Assembly: GCA_963662175.1 (NCBI GenBank)
Contig: OY759217.1
Span: forward strand, 50,940,108-51,004,107
DNA from: Aradus depressus
Lineage: Eukaryota > Arthropoda > Insecta > Hemiptera > Aradidae
Length of the DNA stretch: 64,000 bases
Direction: 5' to 3'
A program made the translations under genes and the position numbers. This document shows, piece after piece, positions 11,160-23,770 of the stretch. Under the pieces are notes generated by a model. The model had not been told where the DNA came from. It did not search any database and saw nothing but the letters and a program-made list of their open reading frames with translations. Every line of letters starts with the position of its first letter. Within the stretch, counting starts at the first letter, position 1.

Positions 11160-11824
11160 GACCAGTGTTTCAGTTGTGGAGGGTGATGATTTTAGTCAGG
11201 TAGACGGACTCTTGAAAAGTTGTGAGTCTCTTCTCAACTGTAGTGCTTCATGAGTACGATGGGTGACGAACGTGGGTACGTTGGGTGACGAACGTTTGTT
11301 AAGACAATGTGTATATAGAAGGGATGAGCGAAAAACTTCGATGGTCCTGTTGTTTTTCTGACATCGATCGTTTTGAGACGATGGTTATTCTTCGATTTTT
11401 TGGTAAAATTATAATTACTTTTCTATTTCCTGATTCCTTAACGTTCGACGAAGAGACGCGTCGAACCCGCGATCGTGGAAGTACCAAGCAAGCTACTTTA
11501 TTGATTATAGTTTGGAAACCAATAAGATATATATTTTTGATAATTGACGACATCCACCACTTCTTCAGAGAGCCTGGCTAGAGTGACGGTGGGAGGAGAG
11601 TCTTACCTCTTCAACAGGGAGAAAAGATGTGGTGTACAGACGGTTACAGAACGAAGACCGACCTGACGACATCCACCATGGAGTGCAGAGCCTTCAGCCA
11701 ACTGAGAAGAAAGTACCTGAGAGAAGCACTGACCAGCCCACGGCCTCACAAGCCCCTTTCCTACAATAGTAACAATAATACGCTCAATAACATTATGCTC
11801 CATGGCGTTAAACATTAGAGGACG
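11160..11824. other. intron sequence, no repeat or gene recognised
   Basis: Comparatively unique sequence. It holds overlapping short open frames on both strands (11299-11581, 11603-11818) without domain features, so none is called. Confidence 0.5.
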
Positions 11825-12350
11825 TTAAATAAAGTACAATTTTAGTAGGATTAAATGTTACCTCCCTTTCCCTTTGGTCGATTTGGCTGAACATCGATAG
11901 GTGTTGTCCTTCAGATATAAATTCCGTGTCGATACAATCAGGCTATCGGGAGTTATCGTGTTAACAGACAAACATAGACACAGGAATAGATAATTAAAAT
12001 ACACAATTTCTTTGTCAAACTTCACTATATATTCTCAAATACTCAACTAGTTTCGCCATCTTAAGGCATTATCAAGAGATAATGCCTTAACACGGCGAAA
12101 CTAGTTGAGTATTTGAGAATATATAGTGAAGTTTGAGAAAGAAATTGTGTATTTTAATTATCTATTCCTAGAATGGAGCTTCACAAAGTAATTCTGGAAA
12201 CCATAAATCATTTGAAGCATAGACACATTTTTTTTTTTTTTTCAATTTTGAATCAGGGTGTCAAAAAACATGAAATTATTTTGAAAACTCCGCATCGAAT
12301 TTCCGATTACGTAATTTCCCCTATTTTCCGTATAGCTGTGAAAGTAAAAA
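11825..12350 (-). mobile_element. family B copy, split by a foldback insertion
   Basis: The left part carries 'cgatttggctgaacatcgat' and 'gggagttatcgtgttaacag'. After the insertion it resumes at about 12227 with 'catgaaattattttgaaaac', 'ccgcatcgaatttccgatta' and 'gtaatttcccctatt', the family B 5' end in complement. Confidence 0.8.
11982..12217. mobile_element. foldback insertion with 9-bp duplication
   Basis: Nearly perfect arms 'aatagataattaaaatacac' and complement flank a loop at about 12062-12075 ('gcattatcaagagataatgc'). The flanks 'catagacac' at 11973-11981 and 12218-12226 form a candidate 9-bp target-site duplication inside family B. Confidence 0.75.
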
Positions 12351-12800
12351 AAAAAGAAAAACTTCCAAGTAGGACACGATACTCGAGAGACCTGATATCG
12401 GATTCGAGGAAAACAAGATTCATCTCTCGATTACATATACTTACATTTATTTCTTGAGAAAACCAAATTGGGGTAAAAAAAATAAAAATAAAAATGGCAG
12501 CCTATATTTATATTTATTTTGAAAAAATTGAGATCTGGGTAAATGAAGTATGGCTGGCTTACAGAGGTAGAAATATCTGGGCGCAAAAACAAGTGGGAAT
12601 AAAAGGAATATATAGCGGTATATGACAAACGGAAGTTGGACAGGGCTTATGTGTTGTGGTAGGTATGTACGTATATCAACTGAGATACCTGAGATACACC
12701 ATCTTTAGATTATTGGAGGATGTATCGCCAAAAAAGGAAAAACCGCCATTACAATTTCAAAATATTTATGTAAGCACATGTTTACTTTACCCCCCCCCCC
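12351..12800. other. spacer, nothing recognised
   Basis: AT-rich with short A runs. A C run follows at about 12791-12807. No supported feature. Confidence 0.45.
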
Positions 12801-12804
12801 CCCC

Positions 12805-13115
12805 CTATATTTGTATAGGGGAAGTTATGTAATCGGTAATAAATTCGATGCAATTTCAACGGAATTTCAAGTTTTTAAACCTTTTGATTCCAAAAATGAA
12901 AAAAAAAATGTTTATCTGTATGTTTCTGTGCTTCTATGCGCCTGTGAACACAATAACTCCCTATAGAATGAATGTATTGACATGAAATGTTATATGTGAA
13001 TCCAGAATCCTCGTAAAGACGACACCCATTGATTTTCAGCCAAATTTACTAAAGGAAAGGGGATTAGTAACACAAAAACTCTAATAACTGTCGATATAAT
13101 GAATTATTCCAGAAT
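12805..13115 (+). mobile_element. family B copy
   Basis: Begins 'tataggggaagttatgtaat' and carries 'gtgaacacaataactccct' and 'gaatgtattgacatgaaatg'. It is preceded by a C run. Confidence 0.8.
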
Positions 13116-13239
13116 TATACCAGACACAGATTGGAGAGTGATGTGTACAAATGTGGTTGGTATAAGCTAGTCCTATAATTGACACATCACATATTTTCAC
13201 ATGGTATAGTAAGATATTGTTGGATGAGATTTATCAAAG

Positions 13240-13475
13240 GAATAAAATACCTTGTCTTCACACTGTTTTATTTACCTCCAGAATCGGTTTTCAATGCAAC
13301 TTCATCATCATCAGTGGTACATCACCAGTTTAGTTGTTGTGAAGTCTAACGGAACACTCATTGTGAGAGTTGAGTTAAAGCTAATCAAACTGCTGATGTA
13401 CCACTGATGATGAAGCTCTTGCCTTGAAAACTGGTTCTCGAGATAAATAAAACAGTGGGAATACAACGTATTTTG
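13240..13475. mobile_element. foldback element with stem 'tcatcagtggtacatc'
   Basis: Complementary arms 'aacttcatcatcatcagtgg' and 'ccactgatgatgaagctc' surround a loop of about 60 bp. The outer words 'actgttttatttacctc' and 'gagataaataaaacagt' are also complementary. Confidence 0.7.
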
Positions 13476-13845
13476 CCTGCAGATAAACGCGTCTTTACCT
13501 TTTTGCCCCAATGCTTTGCCTCTGATAAAGGTGTAAGTGGAATACAAAGGAGCAATGTGAGCAGTGTCGTGCGACTCCATATCAGATGGAAACTTGAATA
13601 CCTAGACTGGTTAGTCTAGGAATGCGCACCCAGTGTGCTATTACTGTAGAGATAGGCAACAGTTGAACTTGAGTACAATACTATCCTATCTACAGTTAGA
13701 TACAGGTAGAGTAGTTGTGTATCTACCTGAGTGTGGTAGATAGGGTTAGACTAGATCAGAGCCTCCCAACCTTTTGACATCATCACAACAACCTTTATCC
13801 AGGCCACAATTATCTTGTACAGATTGCTCTGAAAAAACGAACACC

Positions 13846-14000
13846 TGGGATAGAGGTATTTAACAGTACCTGACATTGCACAGGCTCTGGACCATCGCTT
13901 AACGTCCCATCCAAAGGACGGCATGCTTATTTTTGTTTTACTTCCATTGGTTTCGAACCCGCGATCTTGAGTTCAGTAGGCTAGCACGCTACCAGCGCCT
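13846..14000 (-). mobile_element. SINE-A, tail-truncated fragment
   Basis: Keeps the core ('cgtcccatccaaaggacgg') and the tRNA-like part ('ggtttcgaacccgcga'). The 3' body is missing. Confidence 0.8.
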
Positions 14001-14009
14001 TCAACTTAT

Positions 14010-14400
14010 TATCGAGACAGATTTCCTCCTACATGGTCTTTCGGAATTACTTTTTATTTAATATTTCCCCAATATCGTTATTATAATTTTTTATTAGTTA
14101 TTTACTAGTTTATCTTATTCTATCGCTTCACTAATTTGTTTTATTGTTATTATTTTTTTTTTTTTTTGTTTCTAATCTATATTTCGCACACTGTGCCCTG
14201 AGGAAGGGACGTCCCAATATATCAGAAAGAAGACACTTCTAGAAGAACTACTACCATGACGTTATTTATCATCATTTAAAATATAATTAAAACTATATCT
14301 AATATTTATTAGTATTATTATATTTATACAAATTTATTTTTCGCTATTATTGTTATTACTTATCGAATGTGTGCCGATTTAATAACTTTATGTATCTAAT
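14010..14400. repeat. family G dispersed repeat
   Basis: Shares 'ggaattactttttatt', 'actgtgccctgaggaaggg' and 'agaagacactt' with segments at 9150-9330, 52790-52900 and 53400-53490. Unknown type. Confidence 0.4.
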
Positions 14401-14435
14401 TTATTTGAATATATACATTTTGATGAAATATCCTA

Positions 14436-14850
14436 AGGGGCCATTCATAAATTACGTAAGGTTTTTTTAAAGCTAATTTGACCCCCCCCCCCCCCCCCCT
14501 CTATTGTAAGATATCATAAGATTTTAAACTACCCCCCCCCCCCCCCCCCCCCCCCCCTACCCCTTGATAAGAAATTTTCATAAGAAATTATCGTACTGAT
14601 AAAATAAAAGACAGTTTGATTAAAAAATGTCTAGAAGTACTGAGACCATATGATTTCTGTAGGATTTAATACTACAGAAATTAGTTATAATTTCAATACA
14701 GATGGCGCTATCCAATAGCGCCATTTCTTAGCGCGAAAACTTACATAAGATCATATTCTTTACCCCCCTCCCCTATAGTAAGAATTAGTAATATTGAGCT
14801 TATCCACCCCCCTCCACCTACATGCCTTACGTCATTTATGAATGACCCCT
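14436..14850. mobile_element. MITE with 26-bp terminal inverted repeats
   Basis: The left end 'aggggccattcataaatta' plus 'cgtaagg' matches the complement of the right end 'ccttacgtcatttatgaa' plus 'tgacccct'. An inner palindrome 'tggcgctatccaatagcgcca' lies near 14705. Two long C runs (14482-14499 and 14532-14557) sit in the left half. Superfamily not assigned. Confidence 0.8.
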
Positions 14851-15244
14851 AATTTAACGAATATAATTATTATTATTATTATTTTCGTCATTATTATTTC
14901 TACCTCTGCTGCTACTTAACCTAATCTGCTGAGATATGACCCTTTTCTTATGGAAGGTGAATAAATCAAACGAGGACTTTCTTCTTTTTTTCTCTTTTTT
15001 CTTTTGGAATTTTTCCCGTCAAAATTATGCCACGGAACTGGAGTTCGAATTTAATGTCCCAGAAGTAATGTTTTCGGGTTGAGAGCGAGGAAACTGATTT
15101 AAAAAATTGGGTCGTAATTTTAGAACAGCCCCCAGCCTCTAGTCCCGCCATTTATATATATTTTTTTCTTTCTTGTTATTTCAGAATAGCTCCAAAAATC
15201 TTTACTTTACCATAGCTCGGCTCCGTTGAAAACAAAAAAAACAA

Positions 15245-15270
15245 TATATATATATATATAACTGTAATAT

Positions 15271-15356
<86 letters not shown>
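15245..15356. repeat. (AT)n microsatellite
   Basis: Two dinucleotide TA runs separated by a short 'actgtaatatacaa' interruption; the second run is about 80 bp. Confidence 0.98.
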
Positions 15357-15357
<1 letters not shown>

Positions 15358-15737
15358 CTGTAAAATTATTACATTTCTGGGGTAATACAACTAGTATATA
15401 GGTAGTGCTTACTTTACTGCTTCTGTGTGAATCTCAAGGCTCTCTTTAAATGGAATTAAATTCTTAAAATTGTTAAAAATTTCAATACATCCCGAGTTGG
15501 AGTTTTACGTCCCCATATGAAATTGGGGCTTAAATAATAAAAGAGCTTCACACCTGACAGACCAGACTGGACTGCTACTGGACTCGGTACAGACTGTCGC
15601 TGTCCGGTCGGGATCCAGTCCTGTACGTGTCAATTCAGTAGTAGTTCAAACTAGAAACTTCTCCAGCATGGATTAATGGATTAATCAACTAAAGTTTTGC
15701 TCTCCCTCTAACATCAATCGAGGGTTTTGGCTAAAAA
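15357..15737. other. spacer, nothing recognised
   Basis: No open frame of note and no match to the families described here. Confidence 0.45.
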
Positions 15738-15945
15738 TTAATAAATGAATAAAACAAACTTATTTTTTGAAATATTGTCTATTCCACTAAAGATATATAT
15801 ACATATAACTACCGGTTTCGGCTTTATACCATCGTCAGGTCTAGTCGAAAAGCCGAAACCGGTAGTTATATGTATATATATCTTTAGTGGAATAGACAAT
15901 ATTTCAAAAAATAAGTTTGTTTTATTCATTTATTACAAGTTTCCA
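15738..15945. mobile_element. perfect foldback palindrome
   Basis: Arms of about 90 bp are exact complements ('aataaatgaataaaacaaac' outer; 'ataactaccggtttcggctt' inner) around a loop 'tataccatcgtcaggtctag'. Both strands therefore give almost the same open frame, an artefact of symmetry. Confidence 0.9.
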
Positions 15946-16265
15946 CAATATGTCCGCGTTCCTCAACTTAGAAGTTGTAAAAATTAATAGTTGACGTACA
16001 CAGAGGCTTCTGAATCTTGCATTCATTCATGGGGAGTTATTAGGTTTTTGATGAAACCATTTCTCAGATTTCTTCCTTTCGTAATCTTCAAGAGAATAAG
16101 AAACCTCTTTCCACTTGAAGACTTCAGTCCGACGTAGACCGTAGTCAGGAAGAGTCTTACAACTCTATTTTATTAAATTAGTTAGCTCTGAAGAAAGTAG
16201 ATAATGGTTGAAAGATAACCAAAAAAAATGTGTGGGTAGACAACAATATCTTTTATCAGATATAC

Positions 16266-16585
16266 TAACCACTTAACAACCACGTACCCCTCTCAGGGGT
16301 ATTTACCCAGGCAAACTAACCACTCAAGCACTAAAGCTCCCTTTCACCGTAGTAACACTAACCAATCAACCACTAAATCCCTCACTCAGGATGCTAACAC
16401 TAACCACTAAAAGCAACCAGGTTTCCTCTCAGGATAATGACTTCTAAAGAAAAGGCCGACACCCCATCAAAATAGTAGCACTAACCACTTGACCACCAAA
16501 GCCACCTCTCAAGACACTAAAACTAACCACATAACAACCAAGGCCCACTCTGAGTATAGTAACTCTAACCACTTCGCTGTCGTTT
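16266..16585. repeat. degenerate minisatellite, about 55-60 bp unit
   Basis: The phrase 'actaaccact' followed by 'aaccaaagc' and 'cctctcagg'-like words recurs about six times with strong divergence. An old tandem array. Confidence 0.65.
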
Positions 16586-16679
16586 TAATCGTTTAGGTTT
16601 TAATCATCATTTTTTATTATTTATGTACTAATTTATTGCATTTCTCATGGTTTTTTCTTTTATGTATTGTTATTAATGA

Positions 16680-17420
16680 CCCACCGAAGATTCGGTTTCG
16701 GCGAAAAAATCTTGTTTCGGCCAAAAATCAGCCTAAACTTCGGCCACGCCGAAACTCAGTTTTCTTGACTTGTCGTGCGTCGTTCGACTAACTTCGGATG
16801 AGTTCGTGACTTGTGAGTCGTGTGTGGTTGCCATACGAATACTAAAATTAATTAGTAATCTAGTAATAATATTTCGTTTTTTTTTTCTTTTGATTTTATA
16901 ACTGTTTTTTTTTAAATTAAGTAATTATTTGATAGTCGTACAAATTATTGTAATCATTGTTAAGACTGATAATTAGGTAATTCACCAAGTGCTAAATACA
17001 AGATCTCAGTAAAAAATAATCTCAGTAAATCTTAAGAATATTACACAATTAAAATAGGTACCTACTTACTTAATTAAGGAGTCTGTACTTTATATCTAAT
17101 CTAATGTTGATTTTTGACAAAGTTACTTACAGGTAGGTCTTTACTTTAACATGTTTATTACTTTTGTTCATGTTAAATTGTTAATGTAACAGAAAATTTA
17201 TTTTTATTTAATAATTAACTATTTTTGTTACATACTTCAATTATTGTTTTTTATTTCATTTAACACGAGTTAACTGTCTGTAGATAGATGTATGTGTAAA
17301 AAATACACTAACTTTTTTTTACACTTTCAGTATACAATGGAAATTTTAACATGTCTTAACAAGTTTCGGTTTCGGTTTCGGCCTTAGATTCGGTGTATAA
17401 TCTGTTATAATTGTTATTGT
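16680..17420. repeat. possible old DNA transposon with TTCGG-rich ends
   Basis: The left part has 'attcggtttcggcgaaa' and 'cttcggccacgccgaaac'; the right part has 'gtttcggtttcggtttcggc'. AT-rich filler lies between. GC-rich ends round AT-rich filler suggest a hAT-like remnant, but no duplication or transposase was found. Confidence 0.3.
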
Positions 17421-17439
17421 TATTCTGTTTTATTTCTCT

Positions 17440-17541
17440 TTTCTATATTTCGGTTGTTTGACATTGGAGGGGGATTGAAAAAGTAATTGATTAATTAGTT
17501 GTGGGGAAGTACCTATCCGGTGATTCACCGACGACTTTTCA
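17440..17541 (+). mobile_element. family B 3' end
   Basis: Contains 'gtggggaagtacctatccgg' and 'tgattcaccgacgacttt', the terminal words of family B. Confidence 0.65.
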
Positions 17542-17859
17542 TTCCAGTTTTACCAACCTTAATTTTGATTCATGGAAATAAAAATCTGGCAACACTGGGC
17601 CTCTTACGGGACTGATCATAATGTTTAAACAATATGACCTCTATATTGTGTACTTATATATTTTTATTTGGGTTCCCCCCATTTATAGCCCCTTCCCAAA
17701 CAAAATGGAGATCTCATGCCTCACTCAATATCCGTAAAAAAAAATAATATTAGGCCCCCTTTTTTTAGTGGTGTTCCCCAAACATCTTCAAAATATATGA
17801 ACGTCAAAATGTCTATATTCTAAGTCGGGTGGTTTTCAAATATTCTGAATAAATGAGTA

Positions 17860-18420
17860 TTCAGTTTGCTTTCATAGCTGCACAATGTATAGGGGAAGTT
17901 ATAGAATCGGTCAGAAATTTAGTGACGAGTTTTCACCGAAATTTTATTTTTTCCAATTCCAAACATGAAAAAAAAAAAAAAAAATGCTACACTCAGGGGA
18001 TGTTTATGATTATAAACACGATAACTCCCTATCGAATGAGTGTTTCGACACGAATTTTTATATATGTATCCAGAACTGTCTATGGACGACATCTATTTAT
18101 TTTATCAGCCATATCTGCCAAAGGGAAGGAAATTAACACAAAAACTCAAATAACTGCCGTTGTAATGAATGTATTTGGCATGAAACGTACGAAAAATCAA
18201 AACCTCATAAAGATGACCCCAATTAATTTTCAGCGGAGTAAGCTGAAGAGAAAGGGGAACAGGAGAGGGTGGCTCGACTTAAAAAGCCTTATAACTGCGG
18301 ATGTGATGAATGTATCATATGAATTTTAGTATATGAATTCAGAAGGTCCTATATAAGTCAAATATTGATTTTTAGCTAATACGATTGATTGGTTTTGAAG
18401 GGAGAGCGAAAACGTAACTG
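17860..18420 (+). mobile_element. family B copy
   Basis: Runs from 'ataggggaagttatagaat' through 'aaacacgataactccctat' and 'gatgaatgtatcatatgaat' to 'gggagagcgaaaacgtaact'. A 158-codon open frame lies inside it but is not conserved in other copies. Confidence 0.85.
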
Positions 18421-18443
18421 AGTTAGTTAGATATTTTGAATAA

Positions 18444-18730
18444 TGTGCTGGCTTTAACTATGAGGTCATATCGCCAACTACCAGAGTACTTTTCCGTCGC
18501 TTTAGTGGAGAAAAACCTCACTCTATTGTGGGAATCCTAAATTTTACTTTGCCACGTTTTGTTACTTAAAATAGGGTTTTTTAACGAGTACCTGACATCG
18601 GACAGGCCCGGGACTATCGCTTAATCTTCTACCCGAAGGACGGCTTGCTCAAGGTTTTTTCACCTTCTAGATAAAAAAATGTAAGGACCTCGACAGGGTT
18701 TTGAACCCGCTGCCCGCGAGCTCAGTCGGC
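18444..18730 (-). mobile_element. SINE-A, diverged copy
   Basis: The core ('acccgaaggacggcttgc'), body and B-box remnant 'gggttttgaacccgc' are present. The tRNA 5' end is lost. Confidence 0.82.
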
Positions 18731-21283
18731 ATTGAAACGTAACTAAACCCCCGCTGAGCGGACATGATAGGGTGGATAGGACAACTGTCTATCACCTAAG
18801 AGGTCTGGGGTTACTCGTCGCTAATGTCCAGTTAATGCGAACGACAATTTCAGAAGCTAGTGAAAGGAACGTCAAGAGCAGAAGACGACGACTGACCCAC
18901 TAGACCTCTATGTGTGGCTGGTCGAGAAACAACCATTGCAGCGCTACCTGATCCAACACCCACTACCACGTTATACACAGAACATACACTCTCTAACAGA
19001 TGAACACAACAAAATTTCAGATGCAGTTAAACATCTCCCGGAACTTCCAGATAACACATCATAAACATCCAAACAATCCGACTTCGTAGTTTAATTCGTG
19101 CTAGGGAATGACATTGCTTCTGATTCATGGACTTCTCATGATGATGTCATCAGACGATGTTTGGTTTTTATAATATATATAGAGATGTTTTTGTTCTCTT
19201 CCAATATTGTCTCCTGATAGATATTTACTTTCGACCGATATGATGAAAATATTTACCTGTAGATTTGAATCTGACAAAATGAATATTCCCAAAGTTGATC
19301 AGGAATATATGCAACATTTGCCTTCATCAAAGTTTTGATGTTGTTGAAATATTCATCAACTTTCGTGAACTTTTTAATTACATATTTGAGAAACAAATTT
19401 AAACTCAGCATTCCACGTTCTTTTTAATAGCTCATTTAGATGTTAATCGAGGGAAAGCTTTCAACCTTTATCATTGACACTGACTTACAAAAATGTTTGA
19501 GGGGGGGCCCAATTTAATTATACCTAACCTGCCCAATTTTAATATAACAAAATGACAAATTTAGTTTAGCTTCAATATAGCCCACAAAAATAGAAGTACG
19601 AGAAATCACCAACAGGAGCGCTACTTGCTAACAGTAGACATTATGAACATAAATAAAACCTTGAAAGTTTAATTTTTCCGGAAATTTCTTCCAGAGAAGT
19701 CTTTCCTTTTTTGACAATATTTCGGGATTCTTCCACGTCTTCTGAATTCATTTTGACCCAAAGAAGATGTCGTGGTGGGGAAGTACATTGTCAGTGATTC
19801 GCCGACCTCTTTTTTCCCTTTTCTTTATTGATTTGTCATTATTTCTTTTATTATTGTTACTAGCTTTGAGAGGGGGGCCGAGCCCCTAGAATATTTTCGG
19901 GCGCCTATGACTCTTGTAGATCATAACTTGTAGATCAATACAACTCGTGGAAATCTCAGTAACTTTTCTTTTTCAATGTATAAAACTTCTTTATTGGATA
20001 TTTGTGAAGATATTTGAGTAGACGTGGGAGGAGAAACAACAAAGTTAAACAGAACGAGGAAAGTCAATCAAAGAAAGTCGGAGGGTTATTGGAAGTGAAG
20101 AGTGAAGAGAGGATCCTGACAGAGCTATAGCGGCATATAGACACAGCTAGAGACATATTACATGACGTGATGTTTCCAGCTTATCGAGGTATCGATACCA
20201 ATATGGTAAGTGCTATCTCAAGTGAAGTAACGATACCGGTATCGAATGATATGTCTAGAATGTTTACTTTTTTTCCATCCCCTCCGTCAGGATGCACCCA
20301 CTGAAGGAAACTAAATATAATTCCCTTTACAGACTGGTCAGTGTGTTAGGCTCCCAAGAAAAGTACCTTTCAATATACTGTCATATTGAAAAACTCGCAT
20401 TGCTAGCCTAAATACATCTCCACAATAACAATAGAAATTTTAGAATAATATTTGGAGGATTCAGATATCAGTCGCCCTAAAAGTGTCTGCAGGCTCTGAC
20501 CTGAGACGAAAAAGGATGTCCTTTACACTTCTTGTTCCGTTGTCCTTCTTTGTGTATCCCCAGGCAAACATTCCTCCACAAATATCTTACTAATAGACCA
20601 AACAGCTACTCAGAATCAATTGTGAATTTTTTGATAATGAATATCTTAAAGAGATCAACAATTCATTTTATTATTTTTTTTATTTTCATCTTTTATTTTT
20701 GTGTTATGGCAACTACTATTTTACTATTGCAACTATTATGGCAACTATTTTACTATTTCTCCCTTTTCAAAAGTCATATTTTGTTTTATATAATTTTCCT
20801 TGTAATTAGTTTCCTCTGAAACTAGGAATTATCGTATCAGGAATTATCGTATTCACTACAATTTTGATATCCATTCAAAGGATCTGAAAATTTGAAATCC
20901 TGATCAAAACTCAATATATATTCTAGTATCCACCTTTTCCTATGTTGCTATGAATAGGAAAATCAAATGAGTGCCAGTTTCGATCAGTATGCGAGACCTT
21001 TTGTTCGACTAGAAAACTTTTTAAAAAAAATTCTTTTGTAAAGCTACACCCTCTAGTATTGTAGTTTTCAAAATTTATTAAAAAACATAATATATATATG
21101 TATATATATAAAAAAAGTTCAATAAGGGTGGATCGGAAGGGTGTGGGGGTGGAGTTGTTATTTGTTCACGAGACTGAGCAGTTCTCCAGGCTAACTATTG
21201 TTGTGAAGAAACTAGGTCAGGGGTGTGCCTGCATTGAGATCCAAACTTTATAGAACATGTCGTCAACATACCGGACCTTATAC

Positions 21284-21285
<2 letters not shown>
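18731..21285. other. intron sequence, mostly unrecognised
   Basis: About 2.5 kb with little repeat identity to the rest of the window, apart from a family B end at 19755-19805 ('ggggaagtacattgtcagtg'). A 95-codon frame at 20532-20819 is very hydrophobic and AT-driven, with no supporting features. Confidence 0.45.

Positions 21286-21318
<33 letters not shown>
21286..21318. repeat. homopolymer C run, 33 bases
   Basis: Uninterrupted C run. A G run follows at about 21471-21491. Together they produce poly-Pro/poly-Gly open frames that are not genes. Confidence 0.97.
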
Positions 21319-21689
21319 ATCCCCTTCTCTCTACTCATATAAATACTGCATTTAATTTGGTTTCCAGCTTTTATTCTTTTATTAGCTTCACAAATAACCA
21401 AATAAAAACGGGAGAAAATAGTTAAACTTTTTAAAGCTCTCATCATGAGCTGAGAGAAAATTTCTGAGGGAGGGGGGGGGGGGGGGGGGGGAGGTTGAAA
21501 ACATCATGAAAAATAACGACTCTTATTACCGAGAGTAATGTTTTCTTTCTTTTTTCTGTTCTTCAGCTACTAACATGACATGACATGGCTTTTTGTGTCT
21601 CTTGAGTAATTTATGTTGTAAAATCTCATTTCTAGGCCCCATTGAATTTCAGATTTAACTTTAACTTTATTGAAGTTATTTCATTTTTA

Positions 21690-22310
21690 TACATTTCTTC
21701 TCCAGCTATACGGGAAATTATGTAAATGGTTGGAAATTCGATTTTTTACTGAAATTTCATGTTTTCCCACATCTAGATTCAAAAATTAACAAAAACAAAT
21801 CCCTGTAGTCTGCTTATAAACTCGATAGGAGTATACAAACGGAATTTCTTGTTTTCTAAAATATTTTGATGCTAAAAATATATTTTTTTGTTTTTTTATA
21901 CTAATCTCATGTGTGTCAGACTACGAGTCAACATCTGTTTGTTTATGTATCTAATTTGTAAACTATTTTACTTAATGTATATATTCTTATGACTTATCTT
22001 ATTACCATTTAAAGGAAATAAATTATATTATAATTATTATTATAAAACGATAACATAACGAAGGAGGAGAGGGGTTGTACTCAAAAAGCTTAATAACTGC
22101 TTTCGATTGATGCATCGATTTTAATATTTATATATGAATATAGGACTCAATAAGGACGAAATTTAACATATTTCAGCGAGATTGGTCGAAGGTAGGGGTA
22201 GGGAAAGGGGCTTAGCTCAAAAAACCGATATTTAGGGTCGATGTAATGAATGTATCGAGACGACATTGCTACTTGTGTTCCGAGGGAGAGCACAAACTGT
22301 TAATTAGGGT
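21690..22310 (+). mobile_element. family B, degraded copy
   Basis: Contains 'ctccagctatacgggaaatt', 'gaaatttcatgttttccc', then 'cgatgtaatgaatgtatcga' near 22240. The middle is replaced by unrelated AT-rich sequence. Confidence 0.55.
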
Positions 22311-22995
22311 TGCCGGTGAACGGCCTACGATTTTTCTTTCATAAGGTATGTGGATTACTTTAATGATTAGTGAGCTGTGATGTGCGCTAGTTACAAATAA
22401 GAGGAGTCTCTCAAGGCGCCACTCTAGGTCCCACTCTGTATTCGCTCAACACCACTCTACTAGATAATTGCTTCCATATTGGTCTGACGTTGCTACCTCT
22501 GTCTCTACCTTTCACAAGTGTTTCAGCCTCATTGAATCCTCGTCTAACCCTGTGGATAATCAAATTACCTCTTTGGAAATGCTTTAGTCTGCTTTGTGTC
22601 TCTGATTCAGCCGTCTTTACGATTTGTTTATTTTTTTAAATAAAAGCAACTAACGGAAAACCTCGGTTTTGATTGAAGCTTTTGATTTAAGTAGTAAAGA
22701 GATTAGGTGTCAGGTAATTAACATTGGTAATCAACTAATTTTTCGTTCTCTCATAGTTCTTCTTCTCCTTCACCTGAACAATAAAAAAATGTCACATGGA
22801 TCCATTACTTGTGTCAATAAATCCACTTCATTGATCGTTATTACAATTTTAGAGTTACAACCCCGCCATCCCTCCTCCCACTTCCCTTGGCCGATGTAGC
22901 TGTAGTTCCATAGTTCCAGGAACTTCTCAATCCAAATATTAAATTTTGACTCGATACATCGATTCTAATGAAAGTAGAACACTTTTAATAATAAC
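22311..22995. other. spacer, nothing recognised
   Basis: A 76-codon frame (22669-22899) has no recognisable domain. Confidence 0.4.
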
Positions 22996-23053
22996 ATTTA
23001 TTTCGGTTTAACCATGACAATTATTTTGTTATGGTTAAACCGAAATAAATTCA
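22996..23053. repeat. short palindrome
   Basis: Arms 'tttatttcggtttaaccat' and 'atggttaaaccgaaataaa' around a short loop. Confidence 0.85.
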
Positions 23054-23124
23054 TAATTTATAAGCTACCTATATAATATAATTTATATTAATCAACGTAT
23101 ATGTTTACCATTTTTTTTTTAAAT

Positions 23125-23366
23125 TCTGACTCATACCAAGGCTTTAACCACGTGGTTACTTTGCATACTTCCAGAGCGCTCTTCCTTCGCTCTGGTAGAC
23201 ATGACTCCAACGCTACTATGGGAGTCATAAATTTCCCTTACTCTAAATTAATTATTCACCTAGTGTAGGGGTCTTTAACGAGTATTTTACGCCTTGGCCG
23301 GGTTTCGAACTCCTCCATCATGAGCTCAGTAGACTAGCATGCTACCTCTGAGCTGGCGGCCCCCTC
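23125..23366 (-). mobile_element. SINE-A with internal deletion
   Basis: Both ends are present (the body with 'ccagagcgctcttccttc' and the B box 'gggtttcgaactc'). The core containing 'ccgaaggacggcg' is deleted. Confidence 0.82.
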
Positions 23367-23465
23367 ATCAACCTTTATTAATTCTTAGAGTACAAACACA
23401 TATGAAATGAATAATATATTTTTTTTTTGATTAAGTAATAGAAGATAAATTAATATCAGAAGTTA

Positions 23466-23770
23466 AAAGCCTGGGTATCAGTCATAATAAGAAAAAAGGG
23501 CGCCGGTAGCTCAGTGGTATGCGTGCTTGGCTTCTGAGCTCAAGAACGTGTATTCAAAACCCGACCGAGGCAGTTTATTTTATCTGACAGGTAAAATAAA
23601 TTTAAGCACGCCGTCCTTCGGATGGAACTTTATGTGATGTTTTTGAGCCTGTACAATGTCAGGTACTCGTTCAAGACCCCTTACCTAGGTGAATAATTTA
23701 GGTAAAATTTAGAACTCCCACAGTAGAGTCGGGCTCACGTAAACCAGAGTGACGGTAGTAGGCGATCTAT
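23466..23770 (+). mobile_element. SINE-A, with a second copy's 3' end joined upstream
   Basis: The copy from 23498 begins 'gggcgccggtagctcagtgg' (A box) and runs through the core to 'gtagtaggcgatct'. Just before it, 'aaaagcctgggtatcagtca' matches the 3' end of another SINE-A, so two copies lie in tandem. Confidence 0.85.

Noticed and set aside
15738..15987. Matching 63- and 80-codon frames on opposite strands
   Set aside because: A perfect palindrome gives the same translation on both strands; no gene.
17853..18329. 158-codon open frame on the + strand
   Set aside because: It coincides with a family B copy; other copies do not keep the frame, and it includes a poly-A-driven Lys run.
21195..21446. 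Poly-Gly and poly-Pro frames on both strands
   Set aside because: Produced by the 33-base C run; no other coding evidence.
23498..23575. A tRNA gene on the + strand
   Set aside because: A and B boxes are present, but no closed cloverleaf, and the sequence continues into the SINE-A body shared by many copies.
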